Virus record (IMG/VR): IMGVR_UViG_3300044985_000125
Location: 1 to 22,557 of that record
Source of the DNA: a virus
Reading direction: 5' to 3' (one strand)
Length of the DNA: 22,557 nucleotides
Shown here: positions 7,435 through 12,879 of the stretch, one piece after another
How the letters are laid out: every line of letters starts with the position of its first letter
Numbering within the stretch: the first letter of the stretch is position 1
Made by a program: the position numbers and the translations under genes
Notes under the pieces: generated by a model
Databases searched by the model: none
What the model saw: the letters and a program-made list of their open reading frames with translations, nothing else
Told to the model about the DNA's origin: nothing

Positions 7435-7903
7435 CAGCCGGATCCTCTATAGGAGGTGGGTGCGTTGGATGCTCATCCTCTTCCTTGTCCTTGATGTACT
7501 CGCCAGGTTGTCCCTCCTCATGTGGGGTGGGAGCAGGGGAGGGACTCGAACCCCCGACCTCCGGGGTATGAACCCGGCGCTCTGTCTCGACTGAGCTACC
7601 CTGCATCTGACTCCCCGAAATGTAGGGGCGTGGGACGGGGGGTGGGAGCATTCCGCCTCCAGGGAAGTTCACCTTGCGTTGATGCTCTCCGTTCCCCGGG
7701 CTTGAAACAATAGGACGGGGTGGAAGAGGATGAACTTCCCGATGAGCGGCCGGTTGACAGACGGCAAGAAGTCGGTCGATGAGTGCCGTCTCCCTGTCGT
7801 GTGCAGCCTGTTGAATCAGTCTGACCTGAGCCCGAAGGTCAGAGTTCTCGGCCTTCAGAGCAGCGATGGCATCTTGAAGCACACGGGTTTGTGCAAACCA
7901 CAT
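7427..7903 (-). CDS. Coiled-coil protein whose frame reads through a tRNA gene (158 aa)
   Basis: The N-terminal half (residues 1-50) is a good coiled coil, with QDAIAALKAENSDLRAQVRL and then QQAAHDRETALIDRLLAV. It is followed by Pro-rich low-complexity sequence. From about residue 100 the same frame reads through the tRNA at 7528-7605, giving the typical spurious tRNA translation RVHTPEVGGSSPSPAP. It then continues to a TGA at 7427-7429 that overlaps the portal start by 8 nt. The start ATG 7903 lies 7 nt after a TACACT box and has no clear ribosome binding site, so the mRNA may be leaderless. The function is unknown. The N-terminal 95 residues are the most credible part; the C-terminal end may be fortuitous, though it does link tightly to the portal gene. 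Confidence 0.6.
   Translation of the reverse strand: MWFAQTRVLQDAIAALKAENSDLRAQVRLIQQAAHDRETALIDRLLAVCQPAAHREVHPLPPRPIVSSPGNGEHQRKVNFPGGGMLPPPVPRPYISGSQMQGSSVETERRVHTPEVGGSSPSPAPTPHEEGQPGEYIKDKEEDEHPTHPPPIEDPADG
7528..7605 (-). tRNA. tRNA-Met (CAU anticodon) with encoded CCA
   Basis: A full cloverleaf can be drawn on the minus strand: acceptor TGCAGGG/CCCTGCT (6 pairs, position 1:72 unpaired U-U), D-stem GCTC/GAGC, anticodon stem CCGGG/CCCGG with loop TTCATAC (anticodon at 7568-7570), variable loop AGGTC, T-arm GGGGG-TTCGAGT-CCCTC, discriminator C and encoded CCA (7528-7530). The three G-C pairs next to the anticodon loop and the unpaired 1:72 end are hallmarks of bacterial initiator tRNA. 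The D-stem pair C11-G24 is of the elongator type, and the D-loop lacks the usual GG. CAU could also mean an Ile2 tRNA if the host modifies C34 to lysidine. The tRNA lies inside a reading frame on the same strand. Confidence 0.88.
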
Positions 7904-7910
7904 GGTCTCT

Positions 7911-7937
7911 AGTGTATCAAACTGCTTGGGGAGTCAA
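7911..7937 (-). promoter_or_regulatory. Possible leaderless promoter for 7427-7903 and the portal block
   Basis: On the minus strand TTGACT (7932-7937) and TACACT (7911-7916) are separated by 15 nt, shorter than ideal. The -10 box ends 7 nt before ATG 7903, so transcription would start at or next to the start codon. It sits just after the terminator at 7945-7986, where a new promoter is expected. Confidence 0.45.
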
Positions 7938-7944
7938 ACCCTCT

Positions 7945-7986
7945 AAAGGAAAGAAGGGCGGGGAGCCTCTGCAAACCCCCCGCCCC
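7945..7986 (-). terminator. Intrinsic terminator after the terminase unit
   Basis: On the minus strand GGGCGGGG (pairing arm 7978-7985) and CCCCGCCC (7956-7963) form an 8-bp GC-only stem with a 14-nt loop, followed by TTCTTTCCTTT (7945-7955). It lies in the gap between the 55-residue gene and the next unit and separates terminase transcription from the portal/capsid block. Confidence 0.7.
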
Positions 7987-8089
7987 GGAACTGCCTGCCC
8001 GGGGAAGGAGCCAACCACCCCGGATGCCACTCTCATTCGCAGATTACGCACCAAACCCCACTCTGTCAAGGGTCTGGTGAAAACCTACG

Positions 8090-8257
8090 CTACGCTGCCC
8101 TCTTCAGATGGACAGTGGGCTGGAAACCCTCCCGACCGACGGCCATGACACGGTACTTCATGTCGTGGAACTGGACTTCGTTGCCGAGATGGTAGTTCCA
8201 GTTCGCTTGGGCGATGGTGTTGTACTTGCGCTTGCCGACATAGACACGGAGGAGCAT
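8090..8257 (-). CDS. Small protein after the large terminase (55 aa)
   Basis: ATG 8257 lies 3 nt after the terminase TGA stop (8261-8263); the frame ends in TAG at 8090-8092. The protein starts MLLRVYVGKRKYNTIAQANW and includes NYHLGNEVQFHDMKYRVMAV, a compact alternating pattern that looks like a small beta-barrel. It is unrecognised. The tight spacing to the terminase gene and the terminator just downstream support a real gene at the end of this transcription unit. Confidence 0.7.
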   Translation of the reverse strand: MLLRVYVGKRKYNTIAQANWNYHLGNEVQFHDMKYRVMAVGREGFQPTVHLKRAA

Positions 8258-8260
8258 AGA

Positions 8261-9916
8261 TCACCAGCGAGGAGGCTGCCCGGGACGGATTGAGCCCCGG
8301 GTCTGGTCTTCATGGTGGCGACGGACAGCCGTCCTCTTCTTCTTCTGAACCCAGCGACGGAAACTAGCAGTCCGAACCTCCACTGGTTTCGGCGCATCGG
8401 GCAATTTGTCGCGTTCGGCTCTGCGGAGGGACCGCCAGCCTTCAGGTTGGAGGAATGCCACTGCCTGAGTGAACGTGTCGACCTGATCGTCGTAGGCACC
8501 CTTGGGAAACTGGGCGCATTCCTCGACGAACTCCCAGACCCACCGGTCCTTGGTGTTGTCGTCCTTCTGGGGGAGGTGGACATTGTGGGCCATGACGAAC
8601 GGAACGGCCGCTTCGACGCGGCTCCGCTTCGCGGTGTTCTTCACTGGGACTGGGACCACCCCGGGCACGTCGTGGGTGATCGTCTGCTTGAGGGCTGGCC
8701 CCATGGCGGTGTCCTCGACCAGCTTCATGATCGCCTTGGGGTACTTCCGGGCGAAGTTCTTCATGTGCCAGATGACCTCGCCGATGTGGAAGTGGCCCCG
8801 GATGGAATCGACGAGGAAGATGTCGGCGTTCTTCCGGCACCAGACTTGGCCGACGGAGAAGTCGTTGACCTCCTGATCCTTCAGGGCGAGGTCCCACGAC
8901 TGGAGCCACTGATCCGGCTCCTCGGGGAGCGAGTTGTAGTACTGCCACCAGTCCCGCTTCAGCAGTCCTCCACCTTCAGGTGTTGGACGGCCCTGATGGA
9001 GCGCGGACCACCAGAATGGAGACATGCTGGATTTCCGGATCTGGTAGTCCGGATCGTCACTGTGGAACTCAGGCCAGAGCGGATCTCCGACTGCTCGTCC
9101 AAGAGGATCGTTTGCTTCAGCCAAGGACGGAATGTTGATGGTCGTCCACTGGTCAGCGTAGTTGTCGAGAATTCGTCCGAAGAGGTCATCTTGATGCCAC
9201 CTCGTCATGACTCCTACGATTACGCCCTTGGGCTGGAGCCGAGTGAGAGCGGAGGACTGGAACCACTCCCACATCTTGTCTCGGTAGACCTGCGACTCTG
9301 CTTCCTCTGCGCTCTTGACCACGTCATCAAGAATCATCAGGTCAGCGCCCTTGCCCATGAGGGAGCCGCCGTAGCCCACGCAGATCATCCCGCCGCCTGT
9401 CGTGAGTTCCCAGTTGTTGGCGGCGACTTTGTCGGGGTTGATCCGCAGATTCAGGACATCGCCATACTCGATGATCAGGTCGCGGACCTTGGCTCCCCAG
9501 TCCCGGGCGAAGGTCTCGTTGTAGCCGACGAGGATGATCTTGTCCTTGGGGTGGCGTGCGAGCCACCACGCAGGGAGGTACACGTCGATGAGGAGGGACT
9601 TGCCGTGCCGGGGGCCGAGGGAGACGAGGAGGCGGCGAAGGTCTCTCTTCTCCATGTCCACCAGATGGCGGGAGATGAAGTCGAGATGGAGGGCATGATG
9701 CCAGACCCCATGCGAAAATTCGACGGCGAATTCTGCGGGGTTAGGTGGAAGATCGGGCGCGGAGCCGAGGCCGACGGCGAGGCTGTTGAGCTTTTCGAGC
9801 AGCTCGTTCAGTTGAGGAATGGTCAGGCGGGACCGGGCTGAAGTCGAGCCGATCAGCTTTTCGACGCTCGGCACGTTCGCTTTCATACTCTGCGAGTGTA
9901 CCATCACGCCAAGCAC
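8261..9916 (-). CDS. terL: Terminase large subunit (ATPase and nuclease)
   Basis: This motor subunit pumps DNA into the prohead and cuts the concatemer. The ATPase domain shows a Walker A-like GPRHGKS (residues 101-107), Walker B LMILDD (193-198) and the coupling motif TRWH (238-241). The nuclease domain shows SWDLAL (D342), E401-D402 and DDQVD (D476, D477, D480), the acidic cluster expected of an RNase H-like fold. The length of 551 residues is normal. I prefer the GTG start at 9916 because GGGAG lies upstream at 9924-9928; ATGs at 9904 and 9886 lack such a site. Any plausible start overlaps the preceding gene by at least 134 nt. The small subunit is not adjacent but about 2.4 kb upstream. 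Confidence 0.93.
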   Translation of the reverse strand: MLGVMVHSQSMKANVPSVEKLIGSTSARSRLTIPQLNELLEKLNSLAVGLGSAPDLPPNPAEFAVEFSHGVWHHALHLDFISRHLVDMEKRDLRRLLVSLGPRHGKSLLIDVYLPAWWLARHPKDKIILVGYNETFARDWGAKVRDLIIEYGDVLNLRINPDKVAANNWELTTGGGMICVGYGGSLMGKGADLMILDDVVKSAEEAESQVYRDKMWEWFQSSALTRLQPKGVIVGVMTRWHQDDLFGRILDNYADQWTTINIPSLAEANDPLGRAVGDPLWPEFHSDDPDYQIRKSSMSPFWWSALHQGRPTPEGGGLLKRDWWQYYNSLPEEPDQWLQSWDLALKDQEVNDFSVGQVWCRKNADIFLVDSIRGHFHIGEVIWHMKNFARKYPKAIMKLVEDTAMGPALKQTITHDVPGVVPVPVKNTAKRSRVEAAVPFVMAHNVHLPQKDDNTKDRWVWEFVEECAQFPKGAYDDQVDTFTQAVAFLQPEGWRSLRRAERDKLPDAPKPVEVRTASFRRWVQKKKRTAVRRHHEDQTRGSIRPGQPPRW

Positions 9917-10196
9917 TCAGTTGCTCCCAACGCATCTGCTTCCGCTCTAGGAGATCGGCCATCCAGTCGGTCGTGTCTGGCCCAAGCTCCAGATCGGTCT
10001 CTCCCAGTAGGGCACAGAGTTGGATGGCGAGGGACTCAGTCCAAGCGTCATGCTCCAGCGCATTCCGCCACGGGGCCTTGGCGTTGATGATCTTGTCGAG
10101 GGCATTCGGAGGGTAGATCTGCTTCAGAGCCTCCCCGATGTTGGCGAAGCTGCCAGCCATGTAGAGGAGATCGGAGCCGACGTACTTCTCGGTCAT
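9741..10196 (-). CDS. Small protein starting with a copy of the capsid N-arm (151 aa)
   Basis: ATG 10196 overlaps the previous TGA stop (ATGA). Residues about 17-48 (containing FANIGEALKQIYPPNALDKI) align without gaps to residues 8-39 of the major capsid protein of this same phage, with 15 of 32 identical (F, G, ALK, YP, AL, IN, AP, R, L). After that the similarity stops and a different helical segment follows (ERKQMRWEQLSAWRDGT). The last part is Arg/Pro-rich (RKAQQPRRRPRLRARSST) and overlaps the start of the terminase gene by 176 nt, so it may be recent read-through. The capsid arm mediates contacts in the shell, so a free arm could bind capsid or scaffold. That is inference. Confidence 0.65.
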   Translation of the reverse strand: MTEKYVGSDLLYMAGSFANIGEALKQIYPPNALDKIINAKAPWRNALEHDAWTESLAIQLCALLGETDLELGPDTTDWMADLLERKQMRWEQLSAWRDGTLAEYESERAERRKADRLDFSPVPPDHSSTERAARKAQQPRRRPRLRARSST

Positions 10197-10522
10197 ATCG
10201 ACTGGTGCTGCTCGCCGTGGATGGCGTTGAAGAGGGTGGCCGCACGGAGGGCGATCATCCACGCGAGTTGGGAGTCTGGGATCTGGACACCCTTGTCGAT
10301 GCCAGTCTCATCGGGTCCGGATGGGACAGGAGGGTCGCTAGGGATCCCGGAGAGGAGCCACGCGATGTGGTAGGCGGTGTCCTTGTCGTCTCCGGTGTGG
10401 GTGACCTTGTCCCATGTGGCGTAGGGGTTGCCCCTCCTGTCCTTCTGGGGGAGGTAGATCATGGGCTGAGCGACCCCGAGGCAGCCGAGAAGCGCCGAGA
10501 TGTTGGTGGGTTCGGCCTTCAT
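10193..10522 (-). CDS. Unknown small protein in the pre-terminase cluster (109 aa)
   Basis: ATG 10522 overlaps the previous TGA stop (ATGA) and its own stop overlaps the next ATG in the same way. The sequence begins MKAEPTNISALLGCLGVAQP and ends with a helix containing QLAWMIALRAATLFNAIHGE. No catalytic or metal-binding motif is visible, and I recognise no family. The coupled junctions on both sides argue that it is translated. Confidence 0.65.
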   Translation of the reverse strand: MKAEPTNISALLGCLGVAQPMIYLPQKDRRGNPYATWDKVTHTGDDKDTAYHIAWLLSGIPSDPPVPSGPDETGIDKGVQIPDSQLAWMIALRAATLFNAIHGEQHQSI

Positions 10523-10803
10523 CCGGTGATCTTCTGGTTGAGTTCGGCCCGGAAGAACTTCCCGTCGGTGAACATGGGAGGCGTAGGAGGAACGAGCCCT
10601 TCCTTCCGGAGGGAGTCCTCGAATCGCTGGAGGGGGAGGTAGTAGGGGGCCACCCCGGCTTGCTTCTCCCCTCTCCAGTCAGGGCCTCCCATGATCAGGC
10701 AGAAGGCTTGGGAGTAGGGGCGCTCGCAGATGAAGCCCTCCTTGAGGAGATCGTCGAGTTGAGTCGCACCCCACAGTTCTTCTACGTTTCGTTCTACACC
10801 CAT
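10519..10803 (-). CDS. Unknown small protein with its own near-consensus promoter (94 aa)
   Basis: I chose ATG 10803 because it lies 6 nt after the -10 box of a near-consensus promoter (10810-10838), which implies a leaderless mRNA. The frame stays open far upstream to 11046, but that extension is Ser/Pro/Arg-rich and is the shadow of the portal-fragment gene. The protein begins MGVERNVEELWGATQLDDLL and includes a Gly/Pro/Phe-rich middle (CLIMGGPDWRGEKQ). Its TGA stop overlaps the next ATG. No family is recognised. Confidence 0.65.
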   Translation of the reverse strand: MGVERNVEELWGATQLDDLLKEGFICERPYSQAFCLIMGGPDWRGEKQAGVAPYYLPLQRFEDSLRKEGLVPPTPPMFTDGKFFRAELNQKITG

Positions 10804-10809
10804 GCCTAG

Positions 10810-10838
10810 ATTGTAGGGATGCTTGCCGTAGATGTCAA
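10810..10838 (-). promoter_or_regulatory. Near-consensus promoter, leaderless, before 10519-10803
   Basis: On the minus strand TTGACA (10833-10838, perfect -35) and TACAAT (10810-10815, 5 of 6) are 17 nt apart. CTAGGC then leads directly into ATG 10803, so the transcript would start at the start codon. The TGA stop of the portal-fragment gene lies inside the -35 box. The same TACAATCTA-(3 nt)-start pattern occurs at 11526. Confidence 0.8.
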
Positions 10839-11065
10839 GACGCTTCTTGGAACCGCTCGATCGCGTCCCAGATGGAGGACGCCACTTGGCGTCCGAGGGG
10901 CATGGGATCCCTCGTCCTCTGCCCTGCCGTGATCTCTGGGGAGAAGAGGATGAAGGAGAGATTGTCGAAGGGGTCACCCTCGGAGCGGGTCTGGTCTTGG
11001 AGGATCTGGAGGCCGCTGGTGGTGGTGATGTTCCGGGGAGGCTCACCCATCTCGATGTCCTTCAT
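10835..11065 (-). CDS. Small protein starting with a copy of an internal portal segment (76 aa)
   Basis: ATG 11065 overlaps the previous TGA stop (ATGA). Residues 3-21 (DIEMGEPPRNITTTSGLQI) match portal residues 495-513 (DIEVGEAPRNVTTTSGLQI) at 16 of 19 positions. Most third codon positions differ between the two, for example ACC-ACC-ACC-AGC-GGC here and ACT-ACT-ACG-TCC-GGG in the portal. After about residue 25 the sequence is unrelated (GDPFDNLSFILFSPEITAG) and ends IWDAIERFQEAS. So this is a portal piece fused to other sequence, not a simple truncation. It may bind portal subunits or compete with them; this is inference. Confidence 0.7.
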   Translation of the reverse strand: MKDIEMGEPPRNITTTSGLQILQDQTRSEGDPFDNLSFILFSPEITAGQRTRDPMPLGRQVASSIWDAIERFQEAS

Positions 11066-11358
11066 CGGGTGTCCCGGATGACTTCGGTGTCGTTGAGGGG
11101 ATAGCTCCACTCGTCGTGGTCGAGGTCTTGGACATCGAGGAGGTCGCAGGCAACCTTGGCGAAGATCATGCGGAAGTCGTCAGAGTTGCCGGGGTCTTTG
11201 TGGGGATCGAAGTCGGGGTGACCGACGGATTCAGGGAAGCCTCCGAGGAGGATGACGTGGAGCCATGGGGAGACGAACTTCCGCCCTGCGGGGTTGGTCT
11301 CGACCCGTTGGGTGCTGCCATCGTCGGTGACCTTCCAGCCGTTGGCGGATTGGCTCAA
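11062..11358 (-). CDS. Unknown small protein (98 aa, TTG start)
   Basis: The TTG start at 11358 overlaps the TGA stop of the preceding gene (TTGA) and its own TGA overlaps the next ATG. Upstream in-frame sequence is Arg/Pro/Ser-rich shadow. The protein includes NPAGRKFVSPWLHVILLGGF and an acidic helix, DDFRMIFAKVACDLLDVQDL. No known family or motif is recognised. Confidence 0.6.
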   Translation of the reverse strand: MSQSANGWKVTDDGSTQRVETNPAGRKFVSPWLHVILLGGFPESVGHPDFDPHKDPGNSDDFRMIFAKVACDLLDVQDLDHDEWSYPLNDTEVIRDTR

Positions 11359-11519
11359 GCGGGGCCTCGTCCGTGTTCGTTGGGGAGATCGAAGCCTTCG
11401 GCTGCGCGGAGGAGGATGGAGTCGAAGTCTTCCCACTGGGAGGGGAGGGTTTCGTAGGCAAGGCCGAGGGTGAGCATGGCGATGTGGTCGTCGGGATAGA
11501 TGAGGTGGTCGAAGTCCAC
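11355..11519 (-). CDS. First small gene of the pre-terminase cluster (54 aa, GTG start)
   Basis: An upstream ATG at 11558 is in frame, but the promoter at 11526-11554 would start transcription after it. The GTG at 11519 lies 6 nt past the -10 box and is the likely leaderless start. The protein begins VDFDHLIYPDDHIAMLTLGL and ends in NEHGRGPA, with an amphipathic helix in between. It is unrecognised. Its stop overlaps the next TTG start. Confidence 0.55.
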   Translation of the reverse strand: MDFDHLIYPDDHIAMLTLGLAYETLPSQWEDFDSILLRAAEGFDLPNEHGRGPA

Positions 11520-11525
11520 GGGTAG

Positions 11526-11554
11526 ATTGTAGGCGGGATGGGGTGCTACGGCAA
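11526..11554 (-). promoter_or_regulatory. Promoter of the pre-terminase small-gene cluster
   Basis: On the minus strand TTGCCG (11549-11554) and TACAAT (11526-11531) are exactly 17 nt apart, followed by CTACCC and GTG 11519. It lies downstream of the terminator at 11638-11671, as expected for a fresh transcription start. It shares TACAATCTA with the promoter at 10810. Confidence 0.7.
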
Positions 11555-11637
11555 GCATTATTTTGGGAGTGGTGCGATTGGGGCTGGAAGGAGCATTTTA
11601 CTACAAAGCTGTGACTCCGGTTCCAGGGCCGGGGCAC

Positions 11638-11671
11638 AAAAAAAGGGCCGCCCCCATGCGGGGAGCGGCCC
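11638..11671 (-). terminator. Strong intrinsic terminator
   Basis: On the minus strand GGGCCGCTCCCC-GCAT-GGGGGCGGCCC folds into an almost perfect stem with a 4-nt loop, followed by seven T (11638-11644). It comes 9 nt after the stop of the 88-residue gene and closes the small-terminase transcript. Confidence 0.92.
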
Positions 11672-11680
11672 AGTGTGCGA

Positions 11681-11947
11681 TCAGTCGCGCAAGGCGTCGA
11701 TCACGGCGGCGTACGCCATCGCGGTGCCCAGACTCTTGTCTGGCTGCCACGACATCCCAGAGGTGAAGCGCACGAAGCGCCCGTCGGGGTTATGGTCGGT
11801 GGTCTTGTTCTTGTCTTCGATGATGGCGAAGCCCACCGTCCAGCCAGCCAACGGCTCGACAGTGCCTTCCTTGACGACCGACCCGCCCCGCTTGGACTTC
11901 TTCGGAGCGCGCTTGACGACCTTGGACGGCTTCGGCAATAAGCTCAT
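11681..11947 (-). CDS. Small protein with a basic N-terminus (88 aa)
   Basis: ATG 11947 follows GGGAGGTT with a normal 7-nt gap. The first 22 residues are very basic (KPSKVVKRAPKKSKRGG) and may bind nucleic acid. The rest (GWTVGFAIIEDKNKTTDHNP and beyond) looks like a small alpha/beta domain that ends AYAAVIDALRD. No family is recognised. A 10-bp hairpin lies just before its ribosome binding site (11965-11990) and a terminator just after it. Confidence 0.75.
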   Translation of the reverse strand: MSLLPKPSKVVKRAPKKSKRGGSVVKEGTVEPLAGWTVGFAIIEDKNKTTDHNPDGRFVRFTSGMSWQPDKSLGTAMAYAAVIDALRD

Positions 11948-11964
11948 GAGTGAACCTCCCTTGC

Positions 11965-11990
11965 CGGGGGATTCGGGAGTGAACCCCCCG
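11965..11990 (-). promoter_or_regulatory. Hairpin just upstream of the 88-residue gene
   Basis: On the minus strand CGGGGGGTTC and GAATCCCCCG form a 10-bp stem (one G-U pair) with a 6-nt loop. The G-U pair is a mismatch on the plus strand, so the structure is better in the minus transcript. It ends 5 nt before the ribosome binding site of the next gene, so it may tune translation or act as an attenuator. Confidence 0.5.
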
Positions 11991-12020
11991 ACACTATCAA
12001 AGCCCTCTGCCGCTCAGGAT

Positions 12021-12194
12021 TCACCGGAGCGAGTTGGCGATGCGGTCCTGCTGAAGGATGGTGACGAGCCGATCGGTGACCGGCGTGGGCACCGCGCTCT
12101 TGAAGGCCATCATGCGGAGCCGGGCATCGGCTGCCACACGCGCCTTGGCAACGACTACGTCAACGGCCGTGGTCAACAGATTGAAGTGATGCAT
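12021..12194 (-). CDS. Small helical protein (57 aa)
   Basis: I chose ATG 12194 because GGAGGT lies directly upstream; the longer frame from 12284 is Gly/Ala/Ser-rich non-coding sequence. The protein starts MHHFNLLTTAVDVVVAKARV and continues as an apparently all-helical chain to DRIANSLR. No family is recognised. A 12-bp direct repeat, AGGATTCACCGG, flanks the gene at 12016-12027 and 12227-12238. Confidence 0.6.
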   Translation of the reverse strand: MHHFNLLTTAVDVVVAKARVAADARLRMMAFKSAVPTPVTDRLVTILQQDRIANSLR

Positions 12195-12366
12195 GCTACC
12201 TCCACCACCACAGCCCGCCGCCGCCGAGGATTCACCGGGCGCGTATGTATAGAGGTAAAGGGCGGTGCATCTGGGGTAGCGCAACCCCCTCTGGGAGTCG
12301 CATGCTATTCGCTGCCCAGTAGGAGCCGAATGACTTGCAGCATCCGCTAATAACCATTACGTCACC
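12195..12366 (-). other. Non-coding gap between small terminase and 57-residue gene
   Basis: No credible reading frame or tRNA is seen. The gap holds one copy of the AGGATTCACCGG repeat (12227-12238), a small GGGGT-AGCGCA-ACCCC stem-loop near 12275, and an isolated TATACA box on the minus strand with no matching -35. It may be a leader or processing region. Confidence 0.4.
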
Positions 12367-12879
12367 CTATTCAGGTTCTTGGTCAGTGTCGTCGACAGTG
12401 CCAATGTCCTGACCACTGTCCAAAGCTCTTGCTTGCACCAGTTGCGAAATGCGAGCGTCGATCTGGCGCATCAGGCTTTGTCTATCGAAGTCGTGAATGA
12501 TCTTCTCGCTTAACATGCCATGTACTTTGGCGTTAAGCTCGATCGCCTTCATCCGATCTTTGTGATCAGGGTCTCTCACTATCTCTGATAGGTGTCTGAG
12601 CAACTCATCCGGCTTAACGCCACACGACTCAATCCATGTAAGGCGTGCTGCTTCAGCCACATCACCAAACTTCTTCACCAACCTCGGCCCTTGCGTATTC
12701 GGGAACCGATACCCCACTACACGCGCTGCCTTCGTAGGGTCCAATGCCGCTTCCTCCGCATAGACCTTCCAGAACTGTCCCACCAGTTTCGGAATGACCT
12801 TCACGTAATGGGCCTTTAGCAGCCGTCGCCAATCCCCCGGATTCCCCCCATTCCCAGTCTCACGCGCCTCAGTGGCCAT
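12367..12879 (-). CDS. terS: Terminase small subunit (DNA recognition)
   Basis: The small subunit recognises the packaging site and regulates the large subunit. The 170-residue length is typical. The middle has the helix-turn-helix pattern of small terminases, DPTKAARVVGYRFPNTQGPR with LVKKFGDVAEAA (about residues 47-77). It is followed by LLRHLSEIVRDPDHKDRMKA and IELNAKVHGMLSEKI, matching the xLxxIxxDxxxKxxxxxKALELxxKxxGM pattern of the family. The acidic C-terminus (DDTDQEPE) could contact the large subunit. ATG 12879 has a poor ribosome binding site and a TAGAAT box (12902-12907) upstream without a clear -35. It is the first gene of the left arm and is separated from the large subunit by eight small genes. 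Confidence 0.8.
   Translation of the reverse strand: MATEARETGNGGNPGDWRRLLKAHYVKVIPKLVGQFWKVYAEEAALDPTKAARVVGYRFPNTQGPRLVKKFGDVAEAARLTWIESCGVKPDELLRHLSEIVRDPDHKDRMKAIELNAKVHGMLSEKIIHDFDRQSLMRQIDARISQLVQARALDSGQDIGTVDDTDQEPE

Noticed and set aside
8312-9841. Plus-strand 509-codon frame opposite the large terminase
   Set aside because: The terminase has all its motifs on the minus strand; this frame is its antisense shadow.
10804-11046. N-terminal extension of the 94-residue gene
   Set aside because: Ser/Pro/Arg-rich and overlapping the portal-fragment gene; the leaderless promoter places the start at 10803.
11520-11558. Upstream ATG for the first gene of the small cluster
   Set aside because: It lies in or above the promoter boxes and has no ribosome binding site; GTG 11519 fits the promoter.
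12250-12360. Possible second tRNA between the small terminase and the 57-residue gene
   Set aside because: A stem-loop resembling a T-arm is present, but there is no TTCRANY loop, no matching acceptor stem and no credible anticodon arm.
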